Below, piece by piece: positions 10,764 through 23,551 of a stretch of DNA of 64,000 nt. A program made the translations under genes and the position numbers. Below the pieces are notes generated by a model, which saw only the letters and a program-made list of their open reading frames with translations, was not told the DNA's origin and ran no database searches. This stretch comes from Aquilaria yunnanensis. Taxonomy: Eukaryota; Streptophyta; Magnoliopsida; Malvales; Thymelaeaceae. The DNA is taken from positions 76,200,001 to 76,264,000 of the forward strand of contig CM077597.1 of assembly GCA_039654915.1 (NCBI GenBank). The letters run 5' to 3'. How positions within the stretch are numbered: position 1 is the stretch's first letter; every line of letters begins with the position of its first letter.

Positions 10764-12420
10764 TTTCTCGGCAATTCTTGGATGTTCCCGAATCAGTTAT
10801 TTACAACGGGACATCAGCCGACGAGGGGCATCCAATAGGAAAGTCTTATAAGGGAGATCTTTGATGATGAGCACACTCCCCGATGGCTTACTAGCCACTA
10901 GAGGCCTAATTATGGGGGCTTGACATGTTGACTTATGGACACCTCATTGATCAAAAGAGTACCTAACGACCGTCTCATGCTGGTAAGTATACCATATTTT
11001 CAAAGTTTTCTTAAAGCCCAAAAATTGAAAAATTCTGTTGAATTAATTAAAATTTTAATTACTCATTACAGTATTTTGGTAGATATGTCTCATTTGACAA
11101 ACCATCTATTCCATTCTCTAGCAGGTATGGAGTGGGCCTCGATCCTTATAAATAGAGATGCCACACGAGATATGTGAGGAGCATATCACTCGACTAAATG
11201 TAAGTTTCTCATTTTTTAATATTCACATTAAGTGATTGATAATTAATTAAATTGAAATAATTTCAAGAGTTTATTAGTCAGACCCCCCGAGACTTCGTCA
11301 ATATTAATCGCCTTATTTTTTACAACTACACAAATTCCATTTGGAACCAAGTATACAAATGGAGATTGGATGCAGTGACGAAGTCCCTAGGGTAGAATAC
11401 CAAAACCCCGGCTTCACTATTTTACAGCCGTACATGCCCTTCCATATGACGCCCACTTGTGGTGAAAGATGTGTGGCTTATGGTAAAAGAAGCAGTGACA
11501 GAAGTGGTTTGAAGTCGGGAAAAAGGTCAAGAAGGTGGCAGACGAGATGGGGGTTGTCCCAAAGCACATGATAGACTTTATTCCTAGTGAGATGCACTAG
11601 GACCGAATTGTAAGTCTTGTACACTTTTCACATTTATTTCACATTAATGATATAATAGTATTTCATTTGTTAATTCTTAAGACGCTATTGTAGACACAAG
11701 AATGAGAACAATAGAAGCCCTAGTTCGAGGATTAATGGACCAAGATGGACACCTGAAGAGGTCTAGCAAACCAAAGGATCATCTCACGTGTTAGTTGAGG
11801 GTAAACTGTAGCAATTTTTGCTCTAGCGTGTTCATATTTCCTAGCAAACACCTTATTTTTGTAACTATAATTTTTTGTTATTTTGATTGTAGGACACATA
11901 GGTGGAGCATGTTCCGCAAAAGTACCCCAACCTGTGGATCATCCCCAGTTCAATAAGGAGTTTTGGCGAAAGGTTTGTGGGCTGCCAAGGAAGGGGCGCA
12001 TCTCAAGTATCCCACCCCATCTTATGGATCCCAACACCTTTAGATCCTTGCAAGCAATCTCAAGTCAACCTATTTAGTTAGTATTTTCATGTGAGTTATA
12101 CAAAATTCTGAAAAACTAACTGACATATTTTTGCAGACATGCATTAATGCCCAATCAGCTAAGGTCGGAGAATGTGACCTTATATGATCAGGACTAGGAG
12201 GTTATAATCGATTAACCCGAATCCAGTCAGACGTGTAGGAGCAGATCCAATGCTAGACAAGTCCTGTAATCCTTGCTGCGATCCTCAAGCTTATATAGAG
12301 CAGAGTTATTCTAGCTAGACATTCGACTAAGTCCTCTAGGGCCCGAGCTAATGATGGGAGTGCATGAGACAGTGGTGCCCCACTAGCACAGCTGTGAATG
12401 TGTGATTAGGGTTTAGGGGT
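10764..12420 (+). other. Degenerate coding-like scraps, probably from the CACTA interior
   Basis: Several short plus-strand stretches with coding-like composition (about 10,935-11,177, 11,290-11,590, 11,890-12,075) are separated by AT-rich, intron-like gaps and broken by stops. I do not recognise a domain. Their position in the right half of the CACTA element suggests old transposase or accessory sequence. From 12,420 to 12,864 the sequence is AT-rich with subterminal ATGATTTTAATCAT-type motifs and no gene. Confidence 0.35.
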
Positions 12421-12899
12421 TTTTTTTTCATATTTTTGTATTTATAAGACATATTTATGTAAATTATTAAAATTTATATTAATAATATTTTATTATTCAG
12501 CTACAATAATTTACTAGTAAAAAATAATATAATATACCAATTTAATGAATTATATATACTAAAATCAATAATTAAAAAAAAAATAAAAATAAAAAATCAT
12601 TGCATAATTGAGGGAAGCATTGTTATACTTTAAATCATTGCGCTTGACAATGATAGAAAGTGTCACTCTTATCAAATAATAGTAGAATCAATTATGTCAG
12701 TTTCGATGAAAGAAATCATTACCACTCTACAACAATATCGAGATGATTCATGGTAGTGACAGTGATTTATCCTATGATTGTTTGCTATGATTTTAATCAT
12801 ATAAAATTTTGCTTTTGTTATGATTTAGTTTTTACCATCGAAAATATCCTGGATTCTTGAAGTGTTATAAGGATAACATATACTTTATGGAGGCTCCAT

Positions 12900-14290
12900 A
12901 GTTATAATTTGTATTTATTTATAGTTTTTCCATGAATGACGAGGCTAAGCATTGGAGAGATAACGAGTTGGTTCCACTGTCATCTCGTCATCTCCCTCCC
13001 AAAACTCCTAAAAATTTCTACTTTGAAGCCTTAATCAACTGATAAGAATTCCCCAGCAGAGGAATCACAAAATAGGAGATGGGTTTTCTTGTCAAAACTT
13101 GTACTTCATTCATTAATCATGTCCTTGATTTTTCAAGAATTTTGTTCATGAGGTTAATTGGTTCTCTTTGTTCGTTATCATCAAACTACACATTCCTAGT
13201 TTTATTGCATGTTTGGAAGAGAATAAAGCATGTATGCTTCAACAGCTTGTTTGAATCCATGGAGAAAACTATTGAGTTCGTTAAAATTGATGTGATGCAC
13301 TTTTTTACAACTCTTGATACTTGCACTGGGTCAAGTAGAACTTTTTTAATTATTAAGTGGACCCCTATTGATACTTTTAAACTAAATTGTGTTGCTTTTG
13401 TGGAGAATTCTGGGAAAGGAGGGGCGATTGCAACAGTGGCAGATCTATGATTTTTATAAAGGAGGTCCGAGTACATATATAATTATTAAACTCTAATATT
13501 AAATGATGAAACTTATAAGTTCTCATATACTATAATGTAATAATGAAAAAATTTTGAAGAAAATTTGAAAAAAGCTCTAATTTATCCTTTTTTTTCTATC
13601 ATTGGTCGAGCTATTAAAAAAATTTATAAACTATGAAGAAGATGAGTGAAATATTTATGTTATATATAATGTAAGAGAAAAAAATCTTTTCACCCTTATA
13701 ACTTTATATATATATATATATATATATTCTACTTAGCTTATTAACTTTATCTTTTATCAAATTAGTTTGACAATTTTTCTTTTGAATTAAAGAAAAATAG
13801 TGGCAAAAAAAGTTCTAGGCCTAGATAGAAAAAAATGTGAAAGTTGAAGGACCAATGTAGAACTTTTTCCATTATCCTAATTGTCAGTGGAAATAAGAGA
13901 CTGATTTATTTTCTATCTTTGTTAAAGCAAGAGAGACCTATTATTTTGTTTCAGTAGATATTATAAAAATTATGGGGGTCTATTAAAAAATTTAAAGGAT
14001 CTAATTACTTAATTATATATATGTTATTAATATTTTTTTTGGAAAAGGGGGGTCCATGGACCCCCATAATTACCACATGGATCCGCCTCTGGATTGCAAT
14101 AATTAGAGACCATAATGCCTCTATGGTTGTTGCTTGTGTTAGGGATATAGGCCATACAAATCCCCTAGAAAGCGAAACTGTGGGCACTGAGAGATGGCCT
14201 CCAGTTCGGTAGCCTCATGGGAAACATTAAGATGAAAGTAGAGAGTGATAGTCAAATGGCGGTTCAACCTTAACTTTCCACTTAATTACA
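12900..14290 (+). pseudogene. LINE (non-LTR retrotransposon) 3' remnant, RNase H region, split by a hAT-like element
   Basis: The frame at 13,079-13,433 contains an IWKE-like stretch (HVWKRIKH) and then the opening of a plant LINE RNase H domain (KWTPIDTFKLNCVAF), ending in a GKGGAIA turn. Coding resumes at 14,092-14,210 (IIRDHNASMVVAC) and about 14,233-14,270 (KVESDSQMAV), the next RNase H motifs in order. The break between them is exactly the element at 13,434-14,091. The first catalytic Asp position reads Val (NCVA where families have NCDGA), and later frames carry stops, so it is dead. The rest of the LINE (endonuclease, reverse transcriptase) is not in the window. Confidence 0.65.
13434..14091. 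mobile_element. hAT-like non-autonomous element (8-bp TSD GATTGCAA)
   Basis: The ends read CAGTGGCAGATCTATG and, on the reverse strand, CAGAGGCGGATCCATG (12 of 16 match). Identical 8-bp flanks GATTGCAA lie at 13,426-13,433 and 14,092-14,099, which is the hAT hallmark. The 658-bp body is AT-rich, holds a (TA)n run near 13,708-13,728, and has no transposase. Confidence 0.85.
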
Positions 14291-14562
14291 AGATCCACAC
14301 TCATGTTGTTGTTGTTTGATTGTAGATGTCTTTTCTAGCGACTTCAAATTAGTAGTATCGAAATCATATACAGGGAGATGAACTAAGTTTCAAATCAACT
14401 ATCTATGATGGGATTGTAACAACCTTAACCTTTTGTTATATATGATCATGCACTAGGCAAACTTATGCCTTTCATATCGCTTTATAAGGAGGGTGGTCAA
14501 TTCCTAAGAAGGGCAAATAAACATCCATAGACTTCTGTTAGTTGTTGTATTGTAATCTATGG

Positions 14563-14718
14563 CCCTGTTTGGGAACAAATTTAGTGATTAGCATTAGAAT
14601 TTTGGATAATTTATTAACGTTGAAGATGAAACCGTTGAAGCTTAAAGCTGAAAACTACCAATTGGATAACTTTTTTAAAATTTTAATGCTAATCACTGAT
14701 GCTAATGTCAAACACGGA
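14563..14718. mobile_element. Small foldback element
   Basis: A 21-base arm (14,583-14,603) pairs with 14,677-14,697 with one mismatch. The outer parts GGCCCTGTTTGGG and, reversed, CCGTGTTTGAC match weakly. The structure resembles short MITEs that begin GGCCCTGTTT. No clear TSD was found, so the superfamily is open. From 14,720 to 15,547 I see no gene or clear repeat. Confidence 0.5.
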
Positions 14719-15555
14719 ATATCTCTAAAAAAATCACACAAAAAAAATCAAATTCTTAGCAATTAGTTGGTTGTACCCAATGGAAGGCTTGAACGACGAT
14801 GGAGAAAAGAATAAAGCATGCATAGTGAAGGATTAGGTGAGTGAAGGAAATGTGTTGGACTAAAGATGAGAGTTAACTGGCTTCAACATTGATCATAGCC
14901 ACCCTTTTCATTGTTGAATGTCTATCCAAGCCTCGCCAGTTAACGCTGTAATCGGGGTCATAGACCCATTCAACAAATTATATCCTGATCAGCTAGTAGT
15001 GCTGAAAATGAGTTGAGCCAAGTCGAGTAGTTGGCTGTTCATATTTGGCTTGAAATATTTGTTGGGCTTGATATTTTGTTCATGTTTGGATTGAAAATAA
15101 TATGTACGGGTTGTGAACAGATTTTTAGCTAATCGAGCTCGAGCTCTTCGCTTAAATTAATAGAAAAAGCTAAAATTGATTTGAGTCAAGCCAAAGCAAT
15201 AAGCAAATCAAGCTTTATTTAAATTGTATATTGAGCTTGAAATTTGGTTCATACTTGCTTGATAAATATTGGAACGTGCCATAAATGAGTTCATTTATTA
15301 TTATTATGATGTTTTTGTATATATTGATTATCTTGTTATAAACACTGAAAATACATGCATAAAAAAATGATTTTGTTTTTAAAACTATGATGTATCAAGT
15401 CCATTAATTTTCAATTCACAAAACACATGGCAAAATGACATTGGTTGTACAAAAACAGACATCAACAATTTGGGATAGTAGATTCTTATTCACTATTAGA
15501 ACACCGACCCTTTTTCTCTCGCAAGACACTAAGGTCCAGAGATTGTGAACAAGTC

Positions 15556-17720
15556 TAGGGATGACAATTGGGAGAATCAAATCAGGTTTGGGCCAGTGCA
15601 TTTAGTTTTGGGTTTAATTAGGCTTGTGAAGGACCTTGCTTACCCCTCTATAGGTTATCCTTTGCATATTAGGTTGATCATGATTTAGTAATCCTGCTTT
15701 TATTTAGAAATGGCTAAGCTAAAACTTACATTATTTAAAACTTTACTTGCCACTAGTTGATTGTCTTATAACATGAATCAATACATGCTTAACTTAGGCA
15801 TTTGGAAAAGACATAATAAATAAAACCTTTTAAATACTTGCCATGGCATTCACAAAAACAACTTAAAATAGATAATGGAGTCATATAAACACATTTACTT
15901 GAACATCAAGTATTAGCCTACGTACACATACCACTTAACTTATGTACATCCATAAGTAACTCTAGTGCATACACAACATATACACTAAAGAAGTCCATAC
16001 ACACTAGTCTAAATTGAGGCTCTTTCTTCATATGCGAGTACTCAATATGTACAAAGTCTGAGACTAGCAAATAACTCCCATGTAAGCATAGAAGTTCCAG
16101 AAATGAAAGGTCTAGCTTTCCTTGTGAACTTTGCATGTATCTTTCAAGGCTATATAAAATCACTTAGTTAGTGCATTAATATGATTAACCAATAACTTAA
16201 AATCATTAAAGATTCATCACACTCTAAATACCTACACCAAAAACCTTATTTAACAACCCTTTAATGGGTATTAGGCTCCCCAATGTTAGTATCTGCACAA
16301 TGTGACATTTATGAGGTTGAAAATTACAAGTTCTCAGTAAAAGATCAAATAGCTGCAAGAAAATCTTTAGGACCCAGTATATATAACAGATATACACATC
16401 TTAGCATGAGCTCAAAATGTTCCAAGGTATTAACTAATGGCAACTAGCAAGCTTATATGATAGGGAACCATTATCAACCTAGTCCTTCTTACAAGAGCTT
16501 AACTCTTACCTTAGCAAGCTTGGCTTACCACTTACTTACCCTTACTCACACTATACAGGAGTTCTTAAACTTGGTGGCTCTTTTTTGCTAAGCTAAATAG
16601 CTTTGCTAGGGTACTCTTGAGCCTCAATGCCCATCTTGAATAACTAGCACCTTTATTCTTACATAAAGGCTACTTGATTACTTAGTCCTTAAGCCACTTC
16701 TTGTTCACCTCTTACTATCTTAATTAATGTATTATAAATAGATAATAAAATCCCTTACATGGAATAGTTAATGCAAGCGAACACCAACTTTAGGATCCTT
16801 ACGGTCTCAATTTTATGCGCTTCTTTGTTCCTTTGTAATATCTTAGTTTTCAAAGCTAAACTAATCATTCATGAATCAAAACCAAGAGTTTCCAAGCATA
16901 AAATTAGTTTAAAAAGGAACCTTAGTTTGCTAGAAAATCTGGACTTCTTGTGCACTAAATGCACTAATGTAGATGAATCTTTAGCCTTAGATTACTTCAG
17001 TTTTTAGCTTGTTCATTGCAAGGCTAGTAAACTTGACTTGAACCATTTGTTCCTACTTTAAACATGCAAGAACCATCAACAACTTCTCACTTCTAGTTCC
17101 TTAACAATCCAGAAAATAGGAAAATTGAAATACACACACAACAACAACACCACCACCAAAGGTGTTTTGTACTCATAAATTGTACCACCTTGGTTCCTAT
17201 TGAATTCTTCTCTTATAAGTGAGTAAAAACCAATATAACTACATCAAATTCAACCAATTCAAGAACAATGGCCCAAAAAAATCTGCCATAGCCGAACCCA
17301 CCAACTTACAAACACACACACACATGCACACATGATTTTCCCTCAAAATTTTCCTAAATTGTGCTTGAATTTGGTGGATTAAGCTTGGCTTGCTCTTGGC
17401 TATGGTGGTTTGAAGGAGAAGAGTTTTGGCCATCTAGAGGTTGTGGGTGATGAAAGAAACAAATTTTGTTGGCTAATTTAGCTTAAATATTAAGCTAGCA
17501 TGTGTCTTGCACAAACTATGGTTCATGCGCATGCCTATTAACTCTTAGTCCGTAAGTGCAAGAAGGCTAGAACTTTAGGACCAATTCCAGGTTTTCACTT
17601 CATTTGGGTTTAGGTTAGGTCAGGTTAGATACAATCATATTCAGGTCATTCAATTTTTGGTGAAATCACTTCAAGTCGGGTTTGGGTTTGGGTGGATCCA
17701 GTCAAGTTTTGCCACCCCTA
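15556..17720. mobile_element. hAT-like element (8-bp TSD AACAAGTC)
   Basis: It starts TAGGGATGACAA and ends TTGCCACCCCTA, i.e. TAGGGGTGGCAA on the reverse strand, a terminus known from plant hAT elements. Exact 8-bp duplications AACAAGTC lie at 15,548-15,555 and 17,721-17,728. The 2.16 kb body has no transposase I can recognise. The G-rich subterminal parts (GGGTTTGGG-like) lie only at the two ends, and the AT-rich middle (about 15,640-17,560) may itself be a later insertion of unknown type. Confidence 0.8.
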
Positions 17721-17842
17721 AACAAGTCAAAGGTCCCCATTTGGCTTTGCCTTTATTATGTATTGTATTGCAGCCAATATGAAGTTATTAGAAGCACAAG
17801 GAATAATGTCATAAAAAAAGACGTTTAATTGTTGTACCAAGA

Positions 17843-18685
17843 TAGAGGTGTTCAACGGGCCTATGTAGCCAGCCGACCTAGTGCGAGCTTGGGCCTGGAC
17901 TAGAGTTTTTTTAAAAGAAAAGAAAATTTATTTTATTGACTTTAGGTTTCTATTTCTTCTCCACACTAGATTTTACTAATTGAAAAAACCAAACAATACT
18001 TATAAAAATTGGAAAGTGTAATACACGAGAAAATGACCAAACATTCCAATAATTACTAGATAGGAATACTAGTAATCCTCATCGGATAAGGTCTCATAGT
18101 CAGAAATAAGAGCAGCATTAGGTCAACCATGGTTGCACCAACATTCTTCTTTAGATGGCAACTACATCCATTTATTCCTTTTTGCTATTTTCCTAGAACT
18201 AAAACCTATTTTGGTCACACCAGTTAATTATATGCACACATATGCTATCATTTGCCCGCAATGCTTGCACATTTTGGGCCTCTCATCTTTCTCAAAATGA
18301 CTTGTGAATTATGGCCACACCCAAGGTGGTATTCCCCCAGATTTTATAACTTGGAAGTGGATGGCTTTGTCAGTCGAACAATCTTTCTTACGGAAAAAAG
18401 ACTCATTTTGCGTGGTTTGGGATGGGGAGTCCACCACACCTTTGCCCTTTACTTTCCCTCTTGATGCCATTAATAAGAGAGTAACAGTAGAGATGAAGAA
18501 GAAATTTGGCTGGGCCGAGCTTGGCCCATGCAACACTTCCTCCAACCCTAGGCCCATAATTGCATCACCTCCTCCATTACCTCTCCCCGAGCTGGTCCTA
18601 GCAAGGCCTTGACTGGGTTGGGCAAGATTTAACCCAGAGCTGGGTCTGGGCTGGCTATGTCGGCATGGCCCACTAAACACCTTTA
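17843..18685. mobile_element. hAT/MITE-like element with ~30-bp inverted termini
   Basis: The left end TAGAGGTGTTCAACGGGCC and the right end (reverse strand TAAAGGTGTTTAGTGGGCC) match closely and extend into GGCTATGT-like sequence on both sides. The flanking 8 bp do not match well, so the TSD is unproven. The body contains GC-rich GGGCTGGGC-like blocks. Frames within it (for example 18,304-18,612) look like chance frames in those blocks. Confidence 0.6.
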
Positions 18686-19149
18686 ACCTAAGGTCTCAAG
18701 TAAGGGAGCAAGTATATAATGGATCATAATAAAAGATACCATAATTTACATATAATTATTTTTTACAATGTAATCTTATAAGTATTTTCCTTCGAATGTT
18801 ATTATAGGAATTTATAAGCTTTCTATATATATTTACATATTATGATTTAAAAGTAAGGATAATTACAATTTGTCCTCCTGAGGTTTAGTTGAAAGAAATA
18901 TATACACCACAATGTGGACATATTTACGAAGTATGAGATACTAATCAACTAATTATGACATTAACATTGTGCTACAACTTCGTGATATCCACAATTTTGC
19001 ATTAATTACACATATGCCATCATTGTACATTTTTCGTTTAATTGAGATTGTTGCTTCTGTATATAGTCGTTGTTCCATTTACTTTTTTTTTTTATGCACA
19101 TCTCTTTGCTTTCTCACTTTTTCCTTATTTACAAAAATATCACAACATC

Positions 19150-19740
19150 TAGAATAACACATTTTATGAAATGAACAATATTTTAAGAAATAAGACATTT
19201 ATATGAAGGGATCAACACTTCTTACTAAAATCAATACCAATTCTTACAAGACTGTCACTGTATATTGAAGAGCATATGTTACAAAATGAACAACACCTTT
19301 TACAAGATTGCCACTATGAGATGCATTTTTTATGAAATGAATAACATTTTATAGAACGACATATTTGTATAAATGGAACAACACTTTTTAATAAAGGGAA
19401 CGTTATATAAGAAATAACATTTTTTATGAAGTGAACAACATTTTACAAAACAATATATTTGTATAAATAGAACGACACTTTTTATTGAAAGGAGAAACAT
19501 TTTTTATGGAACATTTCTTACGAAGTGAATAGAACAATACTTTTTACTAAAAGAAACAATATTATTTACGTAACAATATTTCATACAAAGTGAACAATAA
19601 TTTACAGAGCAACATATTTATATAAATGAAATAACATCTCATAGAATAAAACATCATTATTTATGAAACAACACTTCTTACAAAATGCACAATATTTTGT
19701 AGATCAATAAATATGTATGAATGGAATAATATTTTTCTAG
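19150..19740. repeat. Degenerate tandem repeat, AT-rich
   Basis: Phrases such as ATGAAATGAACAACA, ACATATTTGTATAAATGGAA and AACACTTTTTACTAAA recur in order every ~90 bases with many changes. No gene is present. The surrounding 18,700-19,150 and 19,740-20,980 hold no gene that I can support. Confidence 0.6.
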
Positions 19741-20987
19741 GATTTTCTTGTTTCGTTTTTTTTTTGTAGGATAATTTGGAAAATGAATATCAAGGATAAA
19801 TTCAGATGATATAGCACTACAAACTTCAGTGTCATAAGCCAATTGTTATTTGAATGAAAGGAAGCCACAAGAAATGCTGGAACAGCAAACTGTTGATTGT
19901 TTATACTTATTCAATGAGAGCAACAAAAATAAGTTGTGGCTAAGAAAGTAGAAGACCTAGTCCTAAATCCTTAATTTGCATAGAACCTCAACCCTTTTTT
20001 TATAAACTTTCATATTGTGATTGAATCGTTGAGTTTGCTTCGGCCTTAGTGTTGTGAAGACTAGTAGATTTTATGGATTCACCATATCTGATTTAGTTCG
20101 GTGTTGATCAGAGAATTTCAAAAGACTTAAATAAAATGGACGGCTGAAATAAACATCTTAGACTTTATAGGCCATGTTAATTCCTCCAAACTTGGGCAAA
20201 GCAGATCAAAATTTTTCCATTGGAGACGAAGCTGGTGATAACAAGAAAGAAAAAAAAAAGTAATGGTGGTGCTGAGAACAGTAACACCAAAGGTGCTTGA
20301 TCTGCTATGAGAACCTGCAAGAAAGTAAATGATTTGATTTGTATAAAATGAACAAGATACTTCTAATGTGCTTTTTCAAGAATGAAGAGACACAACTATA
20401 TGTGAATCTTTCAAGTTATTCATATAGAGATGGACTGTAAGTTAGAAAGCATTACTAGCATAAGCGAACTTTAAGGAAGCAGAAAAGAAATGTTTAAACA
20501 AGTGATTTCACTAGTATTCATCACGTAAATGTGTCTAGTTATAAATACAATCCATACAAACTGCACAAACTACAAACCAAGGATTTCTAAGGAGGCGGAA
20601 TCATGGATGTGAAAAATGGAAACATAGGAGAGTCCCCAAGTCTAGTCTATAGGACAACTCTTCAGATGTAAAGAAAACAATTTGAAAATTCGCCTTATTT
20701 AAACCCAGTACTAGTTAAAGCTAATTGTGATGATCGAAATGCCCTTAGCACAGAAAAATTGAATGCTCATACTTTCTTATTCTACACTTGCGTGAAGTTT
20801 TCTATCAATCACAAAAAAAACTATCCCTACCACTAATGGAAAGGTTATAGTAAGAGCACCAGCCTGTAACAAAAGTTGGTAAATGTGTGATTAGATATTT
20901 AGTTCACAGTTCCAAAAGGACGTTAGCAGACACTTAATTACATAAGAACATCCTTTGCATGTTTTAGCAATTAGGAACAACAACATT

Positions 20988-21101
20988 CTAATATTCATGT
21001 CTAAGCAACCAGGGACGCTATGTGTAATTTTGGCAACTAGTGATGCCTATTGTGTGTTAATTACACAACAGCATCCCCGGTTAGCAAAACATGAATATTA
21101 G
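20988..21101. repeat. Inverted repeat, ~40-bp arms
   Basis: TAATATTCATGTCTAAGCAA with its continuation to about 21,028 is the imperfect reverse complement of 21,060-21,101, with a loop of about 30 bases. It could be a small foldback transposon or a chance hairpin of one. The sequence from 21,101 to 22,208 has no gene I can support. Confidence 0.5.
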
Positions 21102-22218
21102 CTCAAGAAACAACACCAACCATGCTTGTTCAAACCCTGACTTATCTTTCACCTATGACTTAATGATATCAATTAAATATCATCAAGTTAAAGGCAATAT
21201 AGATTATCAATTCAGAGATATCATCTCTGAGGTTGAACAATCATTTTCTTCGATTTGAGCTTGTATTTGGACAAGCACTTATCTCTGATTCTTTTCCTGC
21301 AAAACCATCCAACAACACAGAAGCATCACATGCTTGCACGTTTGGTAGAAAAATTCAAGAGCAGACAGAGGAATGACTAGGGAAACTCTAATAGAAACGC
21401 TTGAACAATAAATTTAAGATCACATAACATATCAAAACAAAATATACTAAATTGATGATCATATTAAGTGAGGAAATGAGAAAGGAACTCACCCTTAAAT
21501 CAAAATGAAATGTAGCAGGAACCATTCCAAAATCAAGAGAGAAATTGCCCCCCAAAAAAAGTGGAACTGATCAATTTTGGCGTAAACATATGAAGACAAA
21601 CATAAAACAAACAAGGGGAAGGAAATAAGCGCTGGGGCAAAATAAGGCTTCAAGATTATCCAGGACTGATCATATGATTCCCTTGTTGGTTCAGTGCAAG
21701 ATCTTTTTATACCTCTGGCTCCCGACACTTAGAATCTTCTAGATCCATGAGATATGACCGAAATGCCCTTTTCAGAATAGGGATAAAAGGATAGATCAAC
21801 TTTACTCCTATAAGCCCATGCTAGAGATCAATTCTTTCTATTTTTTTATTGGTGAAAAAAATGCATTAAACAAGGAGTAGAAACTATAGCTCAAGTTCTT
21901 TGCCCTTGTTAGAGGGCTCATCAAAGGGATCCATTCCTTCTCCTTCTCTAGTTTTCCAAAATGCCTTAATATTAGTTTAATTGCCTCTTGGTTCTAAACA
22001 AATTGCGCTTTCCCTTATTCAATGTTAGTGGTTGAGCGGTGAGCCAATCATGGAAATGTACTAACACTCTTAAATTTTTATCTTCAATAATCTCTTTTGG
22101 GTAGTGAGAAAAATAGTATTTCCTTTGTTAAAAAAAAATTACAAATATTCTTTTTTTAGGTTGTTCCAAAAAGGTTAAGTTATTTTCACTTTTTTGAAAG
22201 TTTTTAATATCTAATTTA

Positions 22219-23551
22219 GGGTAAAATCCACCGTTAGTCCCTTAACTTGTTTTCTTGTCTTATTTGGGTCATATAGCTCCATTTTGTCCTAGTGAGGTCC
22301 CTTAGTTAATATTTCACATCCTGTTTGAGTCCTTGCCATTACTTTCACCATTATCTTTGATAGAAAATTGGTTAAAAATGCCTACTAAAGTCCTTGTATT
22401 TTCTTCATTCAACTCCAAGCATCCTAAAACTTATAGATTTGACATTCCAACCACCCACTTCACATCACTTACTCTCTTTCCCTCTACCAACCCATAGCCA
22501 CCAACTTAGAACACAGTCGGCAAAACCTCATCCTTCCTCTCCACCACACCATTGTCACTCCCTAGAATCCTACCTGAAAGCTAATTGTAATCAAAATTTC
22601 AAATTCACCATAAAAAATAGCAAGAAATCATACTCTCAACTGGGTCAGAAACAAATTTCTTGCCTAATTGTACAAACTCTTGGCTAATTGCAATCAAAAT
22701 TGCAAATTCACCAAAAAAATTAGCAAGAAATCTATACTTTCAATCGGCTCAGAAAAAAATTTCCTAAATTTAAAAACAGACCAACAAGGCCAACATCTTT
22801 TGTGTCCCTTGCCAACACTAACCTCCAAGACATCTGCGGTAGAGCTTATTGCCAGCATCAGGCCCTTTACTCTTCCTATCAACTCATCTTATGACCTTTC
22901 GATTATCACCAAAATAAACTTTGATGAGTTGAAAAAACTCCAAGGCTAATTAGAAATGACGATTGGATTGATCAACGAAGGTGACAATTGGATTAATCGA
23001 TGAAGAGGCTGATTGGATTGATTGAGTGAGAGGCCGACGACAGAGAAGTGATCAAGGTCAGCAGTGGATATTGAGGGCTATGGAGGTCAGTTGAATTGTG
23101 TTAGATCTGGGTTTGAGGTCAAGGCAGTGGGGATGATGGGCGAGAAAGGGAGAGGTTGAAGGCTTCAAGGACAATGGGAAACCAGAGATCGGGAAGGCCG
23201 CAAAGGAGAAAGGGGAGAAGAATCTTTTGAGAGAGAATCGTGGAGTTCAACAGGTTCCTGGTTATTTGTTTGGAAATTATGAAGGGAGAGAGGGAAAATT
23301 GTGTTTGATGAAGCTAATGGTAAAAATGTCAGATCCAGTAGTTTTAGGGTATAGTGAGAAGATGAAAAAAAGCTTAGTATTAAGTTAGGCATTTCCCCTG
23401 AAATTTGGTTAAAATTAGCAGTGAAAGTAACCAGAAAAGGTCTAGATATGACGTGCTATATGAGATAAAGGACGTCGCTAGGACAAAATAGAGCTATGTA
23501 ACCTAAATAGGACAAAAAAATAAGTTAAGTGACCTATGATGGATTTTACCC
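22219..23551. mobile_element. Non-autonomous Mutator-like element with long inverted repeats
   Basis: The left end GGGTAAAATCCACCGTTAGT matches the reversed right end GGGTAAAATCCATCATAGGT, and the match continues with changes for more than 100 bases on both sides. Exact 10-bp flanks ATCTAATTTA lie at 22,209-22,218 and 23,552-23,561, in the 9-11 bp range of MULEs. The interior holds a tandem duplication (about 22,579-22,672 and 22,682-22,770) and C-rich coding-like sequence that could be captured host sequence, but no transposase. From 23,562 to 24,252 nothing is recognised. Confidence 0.8.

Larger units (their letters stand above)
425..12864. mobile_element. Probable CACTA (En/Spm) DNA transposon with nested insertions
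   Basis: The left end reads CACTAAAAGGA from 425. The right end reads TTCTTGAAGTG at 12,854-12,864, i.e. CACTTCAAGAA on the other strand. Each is two changes from the usual plant CACTA terminus CACTACAAGAA. Both ends are flanked by TTA (422-424 and 12,865-12,867), the 3-bp TSD expected of the superfamily. Subterminal sequence at both ends carries ATGATT-TTAATCAT palindromic motifs, which is typical of CACTA elements. Inside are two diverged copies of a ~3 kb segment, a MITE, a SINE, a Tekay-like solo LTR and scraps of coding sequence. No intact transposase remains. The termini are imperfect, so the class is likely rather than certain. Confidence 0.55.

Noticed and set aside
13186..13476. 96-codon minus-strand frame
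   Set aside because: It is the reverse of the LINE RNase H remnant and crosses into the inserted hAT-like element.
18309..18680. Overlapping frames of ~100-120 codons on both strands
   Set aside because: They fall in GC-rich blocks of a hAT-like element and match no known protein features.
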